A stretch of 64,000 nt of DNA from Dactylorhiza incarnata (lineage: Eukaryota > Streptophyta > Magnoliopsida > Asparagales > Orchidaceae). The stretch is from contig JAWHQI010000099.1 in NCBI GenBank assembly GCA_033032865.1, positions 1,993,001 through 2,057,000 of the forward strand, in the 5' to 3' direction. A program made the translations under genes and the position numbers. The notes beneath the pieces are model-generated. The model was given only the letters and a program-made list of their open reading frames with translations, was not told the DNA's origin and did not search any database. This document shows, one piece after another, positions 1 to 9,839 of this stretch. Within the stretch, counting starts at the first letter, position 1, and each line of letters starts with the position of its first letter.

Positions 1-240
1 TGGGCTGGACTGTCCAGATCTGGAAAGATCTAGTGGTGGAGGGCTGTTTGGAGGTGGTTGTAGGCTGGCGGCGGGATTAGGGCAGCAGGGATAGGGGCAG
101 CTGGTTGTGGAAAGCAGAGAGAGGGGGTGGCTGTAGGCTGGCGGGGCTGTAGGGGAGTGGGCAAGCAGCGACTGTGAGAGGGAGGAGGGGCTAGGCGGCG
201 GTCTGCTGGGAGGGAGGGCTGGGGCCGACGGCTGGAATAT

Positions 241-283
241 GAAGTTTACTGTTCACTAACTATATTAGTGAACAGTAAATTTC
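241..283. repeat. LTR stem-loop with 19-bp arms
   Basis: GAAGTTTACTGTTCACTAA is followed by a 5-nt loop and then its near-perfect inverse (one mismatch). The second LTR has the same structure at 4790-4832 with one further change. The role is unknown. Confidence 0.7.
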
Positions 284-429
284 ATTTTCCAACAGTATTT
301 AGAAGAGGGAGGGGCTGCTGGTGGAGTTTCTGGACAGCAACTGCTGTGGCGGGCTGTGGGGGCTGCGGATGAGGGTTTTGGAGGGGGAAGAAGGAGCCTA
401 GGGTTAGGGGGTACCTTGGGGAGGGAGAT

Positions 430-943
430 ACAAGCCTAGGAGTCGTCACCTAGGGTTCCACGGAGTCGGCACCGTGGGATGATCGCTGGAATCCGGGATT
501 TCTATTCTCCAAATTCTGCAATGCCAATAATCAGCCCCCTACCTATCTATTTATAATAAAAGGAGGGTTAGGGCATCCCTCATCAACGGCTATGATTGGT
601 CGGAGGTGAGGCAACCCAAATACATCAAAATACATGCAAACATAGTAAAATAATATATCAAATCGATTCGCAACGCGAATCCGGACACAAGCCTAGGAGT
701 CGTCACCTAGGGTTCCACGGAGTCGGCACCGTGGGATGATCGCTGGAATCCGGGATTTCTATTCTCCAAATTCTGCAATGCCAATAATCAGCCCCCTACC
801 TATCTATTTATAATAAAAGGAGGGTTAGGGCATCCCTCATCAACGGCTATGATTGGCCGGAGGTGAGGCAACCCAAATACATCAAAATACATGCAAACAT
901 AGTAAAATAATATATCAAATCGATTCGCAACGCGAATCCGGAC
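430..943. repeat. 257-bp tandem duplication inside the 3' LTR
   Basis: The segment starting ACAAGCCTAGGAGTCG at 430 recurs at 687 almost unchanged. The partner LTR has only one copy (from about 4979), so the duplication arose after insertion or by unequal exchange. Confidence 0.85.
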
Positions 944-1847
944 ACATCTGTGGAGTCCGATCGTCGATCCGGGCACGCCATATATGGTAAGTCGCCAAAT
1001 CAGCCCCGAGTGGGCCCAAAACTCGTCCTCGTGTTTGCTCCGCATCAATCTCCCCGGCTTGAAAGAATTCATCTCCCGATGAATTTGGATCAGAATTCTC
1101 TCGATGAATGCCAGGTACAACTCGAAGAGGTCCACCAGAGGTCGCCCAAGTGTCATCGATGGAAGAGTATCCTCGCCACTCGACTTTCCCCGACTGAAAA
1201 GTTGTCATCTCCGGTAAATGGAGACGGTCGTACTGAAGTCGAAGTCCAGGGGTGAATCGAAGACGCTCTGCTGCAAGTATCCAAATGTCATCAACGTCTG
1301 TAGTAGGAATGTACCGACGGAATATGGTCTCCGTGATGCTCTCAACGCTCAACTCACGAGTGGTGGATCCCGGTGCGATCAGCGGCGCCGTGTGTAAAAC
1401 CAAAGAAGACGAGTCCCCAGGTGGGTGGGTGTCAGAAGTGGGTGAGTAGTGGTGGTCATCAGACGTGGGTGGGCTATGAGGGTGGTAAGGCAACGAGAGT
1501 GGAGCTGTGGGCGGATGGAAGTCCCCACTGCTTGGGTCCACATACTCGCGAGGCTCGTAGTACGGCGTCATATCTTCAACACTAAATACCAGGTGGATAC
1601 CCATACTTGCAGGGATATCAAGATCGTAGATGTTTGCTTCGATCTGTCTCATGATTATATAGGGATCCATTCGCCTAACGCTCATGTTCTTAGCAAGCCT
1701 CGCACGGAGCCTCACAACGCAGATTTTCACCATCACCTGCTCGCCTTCATGAAGTACCTGCACTTGCCAGTGAACATCCGCATGTGATTTAGAAGATTTA
1801 TTACCAATATGGATTATTCGTCGGACCGACTCATGACGCACATGCAA
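915..1847 (-). pseudogene. Gypsy integrase C-terminal region with chromodomain-like tail
   Basis: The open frame translates to 310 residues. Residues about 30-95 match the tail of plant gypsy polyproteins: EGEQVMVKI, then RRMDPY, then a stretch ending VFSVEDMTPYYEP. A later segment, VEWRGYSSIDDTWAT, looks like a chromodomain core. The integrase catalytic D,D,E region and everything upstream are missing. The frame ends inside the 3' LTR at 915. It is probably a remnant of a gag-pol polyprotein rather than a functional gene. Naming the tail a chromodomain is tentative. Confidence 0.7.
1048..1057 (-). other. Polypurine tract of the gypsy relic
   Basis: On the minus strand the sequence CCGGGGAGAT directly precedes the LTR start TGATGCGG, the place where plus-strand DNA synthesis is primed in LTR retroelements. 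Confidence 0.6.
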
Positions 1848-2063
1848 ACGATATCTCTCTTCGCTATCGCTCGAGCTACTTCAGGGTAGAAAGTGAAAGT
1901 AAAGAATCTGTTTCTGTGTTGTCTCTAGCCGGATTTGTAGGTAGTGAAGAAGAACAGACAACACAACTGACTCATGCAGATGATGAAGAAACGACTCAAC
2001 ATACTCATGCAAATGAGACATGACCGACACAACATGCTTTCTATGGGAAAATCTAATAATGAC

Positions 2064-3101
2064 CTAGAAATCTATCGCAGGAGGTGGCCTATCAGGAGGC
2101 TCTCTCGGGGGAGTGTAGAAAAACTCATCCAGTGTACGGCGAGTGTTCAGATGATCGCGTGAGACATCTATACTCAAATGCGAGCTCGTAAAGATCCAAG
2201 TGTCTCTCAGTGAACGTGGCAAATCAGGGGGCTCACCAGGAGGTGTGTAAGAAAAGTCATCACGAATGCGGCGACCACCTGAATGAGAATCGTGTATACC
2301 GACTAAAAAACGTGACTCTCGAGTGCGGTGCGTGCCCCCGAAAAGAAAAAGCTCGTCTGGTGGTTCAGCAGGCGGTGCATCCCAAAACTCAGCGAGAGTG
2401 CGATGTGTCAGCAGGTGGTGCCTTAAATATTGGATGTTCCTCATAATATCCATCCTCTGGGGCGGGGTCAAGGACGATAATGGAAGAGGCTTCCATAAAT
2501 CGATACTCATACATGCGGGGCTCACCTGAATCTCATGCTCATCAGGATGTGGCGGATCATCCGTAGGCTCAACTGGGGGCTCGTCGTAGAACTCGTCACT
2601 AGGATCATGGTCCTCCAGATGAGTACCATCGTAAGGGTCAGTGTCCCCGTGAATGGATGAAACAGACACTACGAGATCAACACCAGGCTCAGGTCTCTCG
2701 GTCGTGATGTGACTCAGGGTAACGACAATGGGAGAGTGACATAGATCTACGCTCAAGAATGGGTTTGTGGGTGCGGTGTCAAGACGTGAGTCCAGGGTAG
2801 GGGTGCTAATCGACCCATGACATGCCAGAGGTGGTGGTGTGGGTGAGGGGCACGACACTATAGGCTCAGGAGGTCGCTCAGGCTCACTCTCAGTCGGGGT
2901 CGCGGGAGACGGGTCAGAAACAAGAGATAAGTCACTAACTGGGCTAAGCGCCTCACTGGGGTAAGAGCAATCTGCATCAAATATCACTTCTGCCATGTCT
3001 GACGGAACAATGGTAGGCAAAGTGGTGTCCTCGGTGTGGGAGGAGCTCGTACTGCAGAGGTCAAAGTGAGGATCCAACCGACCAGCTCTTGCGGATCTCA
3101 A
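2064..3101 (-). CDS. Acidic, proline-rich ORF of unknown function inside the gypsy relic
   Basis: A 345-residue open frame lies between gag and the integrase tail, where protease and reverse transcriptase would normally be. The N-terminal half is rich in S, T, P, D and E. The C-terminal half carries at least four spaced copies of a degenerate motif: DEFYDEPPVEPTDDPP, AEFWDAPPAEPPDE, DDFSYTPPGEPPD and DEFFYTPPREPPD. I see no zinc knuckle, transmembrane segment or catalytic motif. It could be an accessory protein of this family, or a diverged gag/linker region kept open by chance. Its length in a decayed element favours recent coding. The true start is uncertain. Confidence 0.45.
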   Translation of the reverse strand: MRSARAGRLDPHFDLCSTSSSHTEDTTLPTIVPSDMAEVIFDADCSYPSEALSPVSDLSLVSDPSPATPTESEPERPPEPIVSCPSPTPPPLACHGSISTPTLDSRLDTAPTNPFLSVDLCHSPIVVTLSHITTERPEPGVDLVVSVSSIHGDTDPYDGTHLEDHDPSDEFYDEPPVEPTDDPPHPDEHEIQVSPACMSIDLWKPLPLSSLTPPQRMDIMRNIQYLRHHLLTHRTLAEFWDAPPAEPPDELFLFGGTHRTRESRFLVGIHDSHSGGRRIRDDFSYTPPGEPPDLPRSLRDTWIFTSSHLSIDVSRDHLNTRRTLDEFFYTPPREPPDRPPPAIDF

Positions 3102-3153
3102 AGACTGTTCGTAACGAAGTGCAAGCTGATACGTCTGCTCGAGGGACTTCGAG

Positions 3154-3909
3154 CTATGATACCACCTCAGTACGAATGTCTGATCGAAGGCCAGACCGAA
3201 ATCTGCAAGAGGTCATGGCGGGGTCCTCTCGGATATCGCTCCTCACAACTAACTCATCAAAGCGATCCCTGTACTCAGCGACGGACATGGATCCTTGCTG
3301 AAGGGAAAATAATTGGTCGAGCAAGCGACTCCGATACGACGAAGGCAGATACCTCTGACACAATGTACGCTACATGTCCACCCAACTAGTGACGCGATGT
3401 AGACGGTCTCGCTCGCGTGTCCTCTCAATGCTAGCCCAATATGCCCTCGCCTGATCTAAAAGTCTAAGTTTCGCAAACTTGACGCGAGGCTCACCGAATA
3501 ACTCAAAATGATCAAGATAATACTCCATATCCACGAGCCAATAACTGAAAGACTCGGGACTCGATGAGCCGTCAAAGGAAGGGGCAGCAGTACGAAACTG
3601 ACTCTCAAGATCTCTCTCGAAATGACGATCCTCATAATAATCATTCCTAAGGTAACCGAGTCGTGTCGAATGATCAACACGATCAACTCGCGTGTACGGA
3701 TAAGAACGACGACAATCATCATACTGATCGTCTCTAGCATAGTAGGGTCGTGTCGGTGGGTCAACACGATATCTAAAAGTGGTGTGCTGCGATCGAGAAT
3801 AATCGTCGTAGTAACGTGAAGATCTCCCTGACGGGGCTCTGTGAGAGCGGGTGCTAGTGGACTCAAGACCTCCAAAGTGAGGAGAGGAATAATTGTGACC
3901 CCTAGACAT
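3154..3909 (-). pseudogene. Gypsy gag, interrupted by one stop codon
   Basis: The start is taken at the ATG at 3909 (MSRGHNYSSP), just after the primer-binding site. Residues about 110-180 have the retrotransposon-gag pattern: FDGSSSPESFSYWLVDMEYY, then KLRLLDQARAYW. A TAG at 3370-3372 interrupts the same frame, which then continues CQRYLPSSYRSRLLDQL and AEYRDRFDEL to 3154. Gag builds the virus-like particle. No CCHC knuckle follows, so the 3' part of gag is lost. The gag beginning at 62427 near the right edge shares the SYRSRLLDQL motif. Confidence 0.75.
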
Positions 3910-3962
3910 AATGAAAAACCTATAGACTCTACGACTGCGTATCGAAAAGTGCGCACAACCTA

Positions 3963-3974
3963 GCTCTGATACCA
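3963..3974 (-). other. Primer-binding site, tRNA-Met type
   Basis: The minus strand reads TGGTATCAGAGC two bases after the end of the 5' LTR. This is the usual plant initiator tRNA-Met priming site. Confidence 0.85.
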
Positions 3975-3976
3975 AT

Positions 3977-5294
3977 TGACGCAGGACGAATCTATAGGCG
4001 GCGGATAAACCTCGACCTAACCCTACATGTATGCAAATCCGACGGTTAAGCCACAGTTAGATAATAATTAAAATATCACACGCAGATAAATTCACAACAA
4101 GATACAATAATTTATTAGGGCAAAACAAGCTTAGGCTTTCCTCCGCGTGTAGGGCCAAAGCAAGAGCGTGCGGCGAATAATTCCTGCAAATCACAAAATA
4201 ATCTAAAAAACAAACAACTATCATACAAGAGATCCAACAAGAATAAGATCCAACTGATAATAACAATGCTAAAAATATTAGTCCAATACAACAAAACTCA
4301 CCAAGTAGTGGGCTGACCAAGGAAATGGAGATTTCAGAGACGGAAGTGTTTTGACGACGATCCAATGTGGAACCGGAGGTGGGGAGACAGCGTAGACGGC
4401 TGGATTTGGCGGTGGAAGACGGAATTGGGCCGGAAATGAGTAGATCCGACTATATGGAGGCGGATCCGGGTAACGGGAGGGTGGGTCCGGTGATTTGGAG
4501 CGGATCCGGGCTATGCGAGGTGGTCCGGATAGAGGGGGATGGCTGGATCTGGGCTGGACTGTCCAGATCTGGAAAGATCTGGTGGTGGAGGGTTGTTTGG
4601 AGGTGGTTGTAGGCTGGCGGCGGGATTAGGGCAGCAGGGATAGGGGCAGCTGGTTGTGGACAGCAGAGAGAGGGGGTGGCTGTAGGCTGGCGGGGCTGTA
4701 GGGGAGTGGGAAAGCAGCGGCAGTGAGAGGGAGGAGGGGCTAGGCGGCGGTCTGCTGGGAGGGAGGGCTGGGGCCGACGGCCGGAATATGAAGTTTACTG
4801 TTCACTAACTATATTAGTGGACAGTAAATTTCATTTTCCAACAGTATTTAGAAGAGGGAGGGGCTGCTGGTGGAGTTTCTGGACAGCAACTGCTGTGGCG
4901 GGCTGTGGGGGCTGCGGATGAGGGTTTTGGAGGGGGAAGAAGGAGCCTAGGGTTAGGGGGTACCTTGGGGAGGGAGATACAAGTCTAGGAGTCGTCACCT
5001 AGGGTTCCACGGAGTCGGCACCGTGGGATGATCGCTGGAATCCGGGATTTCTATTCTCCAAATTCTGCAATGCCAATAATCAACCCCCTACCTATCTATT
5101 TATAATAAAAGGAGGGTTAGGGCATCCCTCATCAACGGCTATGATTGGTCGGAGGTGAGGCAACCCAAATACATCAAAATACATGCAAACATAGTAAAAT
5201 AATATATCAAATCGATTCGCAACGCCATATATGGTAAGTCGCCAAATCAGCCCCGAGTGGGCCCAAAACTCGTCCTCGTGTTTGCTCCGCATCA
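3977..5294 (-). repeat. 5' LTR (complete, 1318 bp) of the gypsy relic
   Basis: It is bounded by TG...CA on the plus strand, adjoins the primer site at 3974, and matches bases 1-1047 along its second half. It contains the stem-loop at 4790-4832. Confidence 0.85.
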
Positions 5295-5319
5295 GGGACA
5301 CTGGGAGTCAGGATGGAAT

Positions 5320-5518
5320 TGTTGGGAGCGAAATTCTACCGCATTCCTTCATTTTATTTTGCATTAATTACTTGTTTCCCCTGCCGTGTCTATTTAAGGG
5401 AATGATGTATGAACACTTGATATCTTTGGATCAATGAAGTTTTGAGCCTATGACTAGATTTCTTTCATCCCCTTCTCCTCTCCTTCCCCGGAACCCTATA
5501 AAATCTCTAGGGGTAACA
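5320..5518 (+). repeat. Possible short copia-type solo LTR
   Basis: The 199-bp segment starts TGTTGGGAGC and ends GGGGTAACA. It contains a TATTTAAGGG box and the sequence CAATGAAGTTTTGAGCC, both typical of short copia LTRs. The flanking 5-mers (GGAAT and GTATT) do not match convincingly, so the call is tentative. Confidence 0.4.
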
Positions 5519-6239
5519 GTATTACTGCTAAGTTTCAATGATTAAAAAACCATAAAATCAGATCACTATTTGTAATAACAATTTGAATTTAATCTTTAAA
5601 AAGTAATAGTTTTGTTTTTGTGAAAAATTTATAAATGGGAGAATTAGTGAAGTAGAAAGTAAGATTATTTATACCAGAATTGACCCAATTGACCTGGACA
5701 ATCTGTACCTGTAATTGACAAGGCATAAAGATTTCAGCTATACCAAGGTTTATCTGGGCCAAGTAAGATGGGTTTGAGAAAGTGAGACTAGCTTAGACAA
5801 ATTCCCTTTAGTTATTATATTAGAAAGTGCCATAGAATCTACCAAACTTATAAGTCTATTGACCTTTCTGCATTCTGATTTCCTCATCATTGGGTTTGCT
5901 CCAACTGTTGTTTGATCCTTCTTCAAGCCTTCGCCGAGATCCACTTTGTAATCTCCTCAGGACTCTGTTTGGGACAACTACAACGTTTGAGTGGTACCGG
6001 TGTGAAGTTGTGGTAGTAAACACAATGATGACAAAATACCTGCGTTTGGAACTTTCGTGACTGTTTTTTGGCTCAAATTTCACTTTTGGGGGGTCTTGGC
6101 TTTCACCACATCTAAAACATGACCACACTTCATTCATTGTGATGGTGTTCTCACCTAAAATGTCATTTTGAAAAGAAAAAATAAGCATTCGTGACTGCAC
6201 CTGCCCAAGCGCTACTTGTATTTTTCATAATTGTGTTCA
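5519..6239. other. Unassigned sequence
   Basis: AT-rich DNA. Short minus-strand open frames at 5750-5944 and 5856-6200 resemble nothing I recognise, and I see no repeat boundary. Confidence 0.4.
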
Positions 6240-6395
6240 TAACCATAAATCAGCCTATGTCGGTCCCAAGCCCGGATGAAAAATGTTGAGGGTTGTGTTA
6301 GGTAGACAGCCAGCGTAAAATTTTAGTCACCCTTATGAATATGAATCATTTGAGAAATTGTGCGAAAGCTAGGTTGTTTCCCTAAGGAACGTGTT

Positions 6396-6563
6396 GTATG
6401 GTCCGGATGCGGTGTTTTGGCAAGGACCACTACATCCCCAGGACTTGGGTGTAGTGTTAAATTTATAAAAGTCCTCGTCGTATGGTCCGAATGCGGCGTC
6501 TTGGCAAAGACAGCTACACCTCTAAAAAGACTTGGGTGTAGTGTTAAATAGGCAAAATTTCTC
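6396..6563 (+). repeat. Two copies of an 84-bp tandem repeat in the LINE leader
   Basis: GTATGGTCCGGATGCGG at 6396 recurs as GTATGGTCCGAATGCGG at 6480, and both copies end in a GACTTGGGTGTAGTGTTAAA stretch. Tandem leader units can act as promoters in some LINEs; here that is inference. Confidence 0.65.
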
Positions 6564-6649
6564 ACATATTAGACGTCCTAGGAAAGTATATTGTAGGATT
6601 TGTGTCCGACTTAGGTTTAGAAGTTAGAATATAAGTACGCTAACAGGAA

Positions 6650-7607
6650 AAACGATGGAAGTAGTGAATACGATGATTAGGAGAAGGATAAATATCTTAT
6701 GCCTGCAAGAGATTAGATGGGTGGGTGACAAAGCTAATTTTTTAGACAATTCAAGTTTTAAATTATGGTAGACAGGAAAAAATAAAACAAGCAATGAAGT
6801 AGATATTATTGTGGATACTACTTGGAGGGATGAAATTATTGGGGTAAGTAGAAAATGTGATAGAATCTTAGCTCTTAAATTGGTTATAGGAAAGGAAACT
6901 ATTAGTATGATCAGTGTTTATGCGCCACAAGTAGGATTAAGTGAAGCTATTAAAGTGCAATTTAGGGAAGACAGAGATGACTTAGTAAGAGAAATCTCAT
7001 AAAGAGATGATTTTCATAGGAGCAGACTTAAATGGACATATAGGGAAGGAAAATATAGATTATACAGCAGTTCATAGAGGATTTGGGTATGGAGAAAAAA
7101 ATGAAGAAAGAAGAACCATTTTAGACTTTGCCATAGCACATGAGCTATTTTTGACAAATACGATTTTCATGAAGAGGGAAAAACATTAATTATGTTTAAA
7201 AGCGGACCAAATAAGTCACAAATTAATATTTTATGACTTGCAAAATAGATAAAATGATTTGTAGGATTGCAAAGTCATACCAGGAAAAAGTCTGACAACA
7301 CAACATAGGTTAGTGATATTAGACGTGCAAATTAAATATAATAAATTTAAGGTAAAGACAAAAGTGTTCCCAAAATTTGGTGGCGGAACTTGAATATGGA
7401 AAAACGGGTTACTTTCAAGACTGCAGTTATGGAACAACTAATTGATGACTCTTATGTTGATCCTAGTGTCTCATGGGAAGTTATGTCTTCACATTTAAGA
7501 ATAAGTGGAAAGAACGTACTTGGAGAATCAAAAGGTCGTGCGCCCTCCAAATAAAGAACCTTGGTGGTGGAAAGAGGAAATGCAAGACAAAGTGATGGCA
7601 GATAAGT
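6650..7607 (+). pseudogene. LINE endonuclease domain, degraded
   Basis: The translation reads MEVVNTMIRRRINILCLQEI, then IIVDTTWRDEI, ISVYAPQVG and IGADLNGHIG: the EN motifs LQE, VYAP and GDLNGH. This domain nicks target DNA before reverse transcription. Stops interrupt it near 6770, 7001 and 7190, so it cannot be functional. It runs up to the solo LTR at 7613. Confidence 0.75.
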
Positions 7608-7612
7608 TCAGC

Positions 7613-8372
7613 TGTACAACCCATTGTTCGCCAAGGGGGTAAAAAGGGGAATCGGTTATAGGCGGGTTGAAGGACATTTGCCATCTCGCGGCGAGCGCGC
7701 CTTGGCGAAGCGAGGCGAATCAGAAAGCCGATCTCGCGAGTAGCGCGTGGCGAGACGAGATAGTCTAGCACCGCTCTGGGGTGCATTTAGCCATAGTGAG
7801 TCGAGCGAGGTTTCGTAGTACCAGTCTGGCGAGGCGAGTGGAGGCTCGCCTCCACTCGCAAGAAGAGATCTCGCGAGCCCATCTCGCAGGGAGAAAGGCG
7901 AGTGGCGCCTTCACGGGCCACTCGCCCAGCAAGGGTCCACAGGTAAATTTACCCTGATACCTTTGGTGGGCTGCCAATAACCCTCCAGAACAGCGGAGTT
8001 TGGCTGTTAGCAGACCAATTTGGGGTGCGTATAGCAAACCAAAAGGCGGAGTTGCGCTATCAGCAGACCAGTGAAGAAAAACTATAAATAGACCTTGAAG
8101 GGCACATTTGGAGAAGAGCGCAGATCATTGTTTCTCCTTAGGACGCCTTTGGTTAGCTCCTTCAGCTCTTCAAGGTGCCCGACTTCAGTTTTGGCTTGGG
8201 AGGGGAAGCGCTCTAAAGATCTTCCTGGTGTGTGGTGAGACCTCCACATTATAGCCAAGGGTTGGTTTTTAGCTCTAAGTCTTCGGTCAGGTTCCTCCGT
8301 GGGATCAGTAAGTGTTAGCTGCCCCCTTTCAGGTGTCCGAACTCCTCGTTGGGCCGATTCTCGGTTCCAACA
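7613..8372 (+). repeat. Solo LTR related to the gag-only element at 16817-23511
   Basis: It is 760 bp, starting TGTACAACCC and ending GGTTCCAACA, with a perfect 5-bp duplication TCAGC at 7608-7612 and 8373-8377. Its ends, its CTATAAATAG box and its GGCTTGGGAGGGGAAG segment match the LTR at 16817-17836. The GC-rich middle is organised differently (units with CTCGCGAG and GGCGAGGCGA). It interrupts the LINE and was presumably left by LTR-LTR recombination. Confidence 0.88.
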
Positions 8373-8379
8373 TCAGCTA

Positions 8380-9343
8380 TAAAACACTCTACTCTTGTAG
8401 GGATGATGAAAACTTGACATTGTATAAAGTCGCCAAGAAAGAAGCTAAACATGCTTATGAAGAATCTTATAAACGACTAGATACCAAAGATGGAGAGCGT
8501 GACATATATAAAATTGCTCGAGCTAGAGAGAGGAAGACAAGAGGTAAGTCAAGTTAAATTCATAAAGGATGAAACAGATACAGTTTTGACAGATGATGTG
8601 ACTATTAAAGAGCGATGGAAAAGATATTTTTATCAACTCTATAATGAAACAAAAGACGATGACTTGAACTTGGAAGAGTTAAGTGAATCCGAGGAGTATA
8701 GAAATATAATGTTTTATCGTAAAATTTAAGCATCAGAGATAAATGATGTTCTAAAGAAGTTGAAAAATGGAAAGGTTGTTGGGTCAGAAGATATACCCAT
8801 CGAAGTATGGAAATGTCTAGGGAAAAAAAGAATTTTATGACTTAAGATACTGAAGTCAAAGAGGATGTCGGATCAATGGAGAGAAAGTATCTTGGTACCT
8901 TTGTATAAGAACAAAGGAGATGTATAAAATTGTGCTAATTACAGAGGAATTAAATTAATGAATCATACCATGAAACTATGAGAATGAGTAATAGAAAGAA
9001 GAGTAAAATGAGAGACTAGCATCTCAGAGATTCAATTTGGATTCATGTCAGGTTAGTCGACCATAGAAGTTATACATCTCTTGAGGAGACTCATTGACAA
9101 CTATCGAGAAAGAAAACAAAATTTGCATTTGCTGTTTATCGATCTTGAGAAGGCTTATGATTGGGTTCCAAGATAGATCTTATGGAGAGTCTTAGAAAAG
9201 AAATGTGTAAATGTATCATACATTGACATAACTAAAGATATGTATACAAATTCAGTGACGAGGGTGAGGACATATGGAGGATTAACACAGGAATTCCCTA
9301 TCACCGTTGGCTTACATCAAGGTTCAATTTAAGCCCTTATCTT
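8380..9343 (+). pseudogene. LINE linker and reverse transcriptase, degraded and truncated
   Basis: The frame resumes with TLYSCRDDENLTLYKVAKKE and then DEWxxYF-like text. The reverse transcriptase blocks follow: WRESILVPLYKNKGD, then NYRGIKLM, QFGFMSG and LHLLFIDLEKAYDWVP. The catalytic FADD box would come just after HQGS, but the sequence breaks off there. Several stops are present (for example near 8728 and 8925). Confidence 0.8.
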
Positions 9344-9427
9344 TTTAGGGTTTAGGGTTTAGGGTTTAGGGTTTAGGGTTTAGGGTTTAGGGTTTAGGGT
9401 TTAGGGTTTAGGGTTTAGGGTTTAGGG
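9344..9427 (+). repeat. Interstitial telomere array, 12 x TTTAGGG
   Basis: There are twelve consecutive perfect TTTAGGG units, the Arabidopsis-type plant telomere repeat. The array abuts truncated LINE reverse transcriptase on one side and unrelated DNA on the other. Confidence 0.97.
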
Positions 9428-9839
9428 CTATGTGATCTCGTGTTTTCTTGAATAAATAACTTATACGCACACAACCAAGAGTAACATCTTTCGAGTTTGC
9501 TAGCAGCGCGAGAAGGGGAAAATGGACTGCGGTGCGGCATCCGGGCCATGTGCCCACACCTAGGCCTATTTTTGTCTTCTTGATTTTATTCCTTCTTTAT
9601 TTACATGAAGACTTAGGACATCAAGAGAGAATTTCTTCATCTTAGAGGGGGAACCTACCCAACGTCTACCCCTTGAATAGATCAGCTATCTTGTCTATCC
9701 TTCTTGTATCATGTTTGCTGAATTTTCTAGTGTTATTTACATGTTTTAGTCTTCCTTCAATGCCCTAGTTCCATCAATTTGGTTTGACCCACCGCCCCTC
9801 AGTCGTCCTCTTCATCTCCTAGTTCTACCCTAGGCGTCC

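Larger units (their letters stand above)
1..1047 (-). repeat. 3' LTR (partial) of the gypsy relic
   Basis: It matches the LTR at 3977-5294 and ends with the same CCGCATCA. It differs from that LTR by an extra 257-bp tandem copy (430-686 and 687-943) and by about 43 bp near 935-977 that are missing from the other LTR. Confidence 0.85.
1..5294 (-). mobile_element. Ty3/gypsy LTR retrotransposon relic with internal deletion; left LTR cut by the window start
   Basis: Two direct repeats bound the element: the sequence from base 1 to 1047 is repeated at about 4550-5294. The full right LTR (3977-5294) starts TGACGCAGG and ends CCGCATCA. Read on the minus strand, the order is LTR, tRNA-Met primer site, gag, a proline-rich ORF, integrase C-terminus, purine tract and LTR. 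Protease, reverse transcriptase, RNase H and the integrase core are absent, so the copy is non-autonomous. The target-site duplication cannot be tested because the left end is outside the window. Confidence 0.85.
6240..9343 (+). mobile_element. RTE-type LINE (non-LTR retrotransposon), 3'-truncated at telomere repeats
   Basis: The leader has the sequence CGGTCCCAAGCCCGGATGAA and a stretch resembling plant RTE 5' ends. An apurinic-type endonuclease and a reverse transcriptase follow in order on the plus strand, both broken by stops and frameshifts. A solo LTR (7613-8372) splits the element. Coding similarity stops at 9343, in the middle of the reverse transcriptase, exactly where TTTAGGG repeats begin. 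The 5' limit is approximate. Confidence 0.75.

Noticed and set aside
915..1449. Plus-strand ORFs at 950-1255, 1252-1449 and nearby
   Set aside because: Shadows of the minus-strand integrase tail.
2210..3389. Plus-strand ORFs opposite gag and the proline-rich frame
   Set aside because: No domain similarity; overlap the better supported minus-strand frames.
9344..9427. True chromosome end
   Set aside because: The array is only 84 bp and sequence continues normally on both sides, so it is interstitial.
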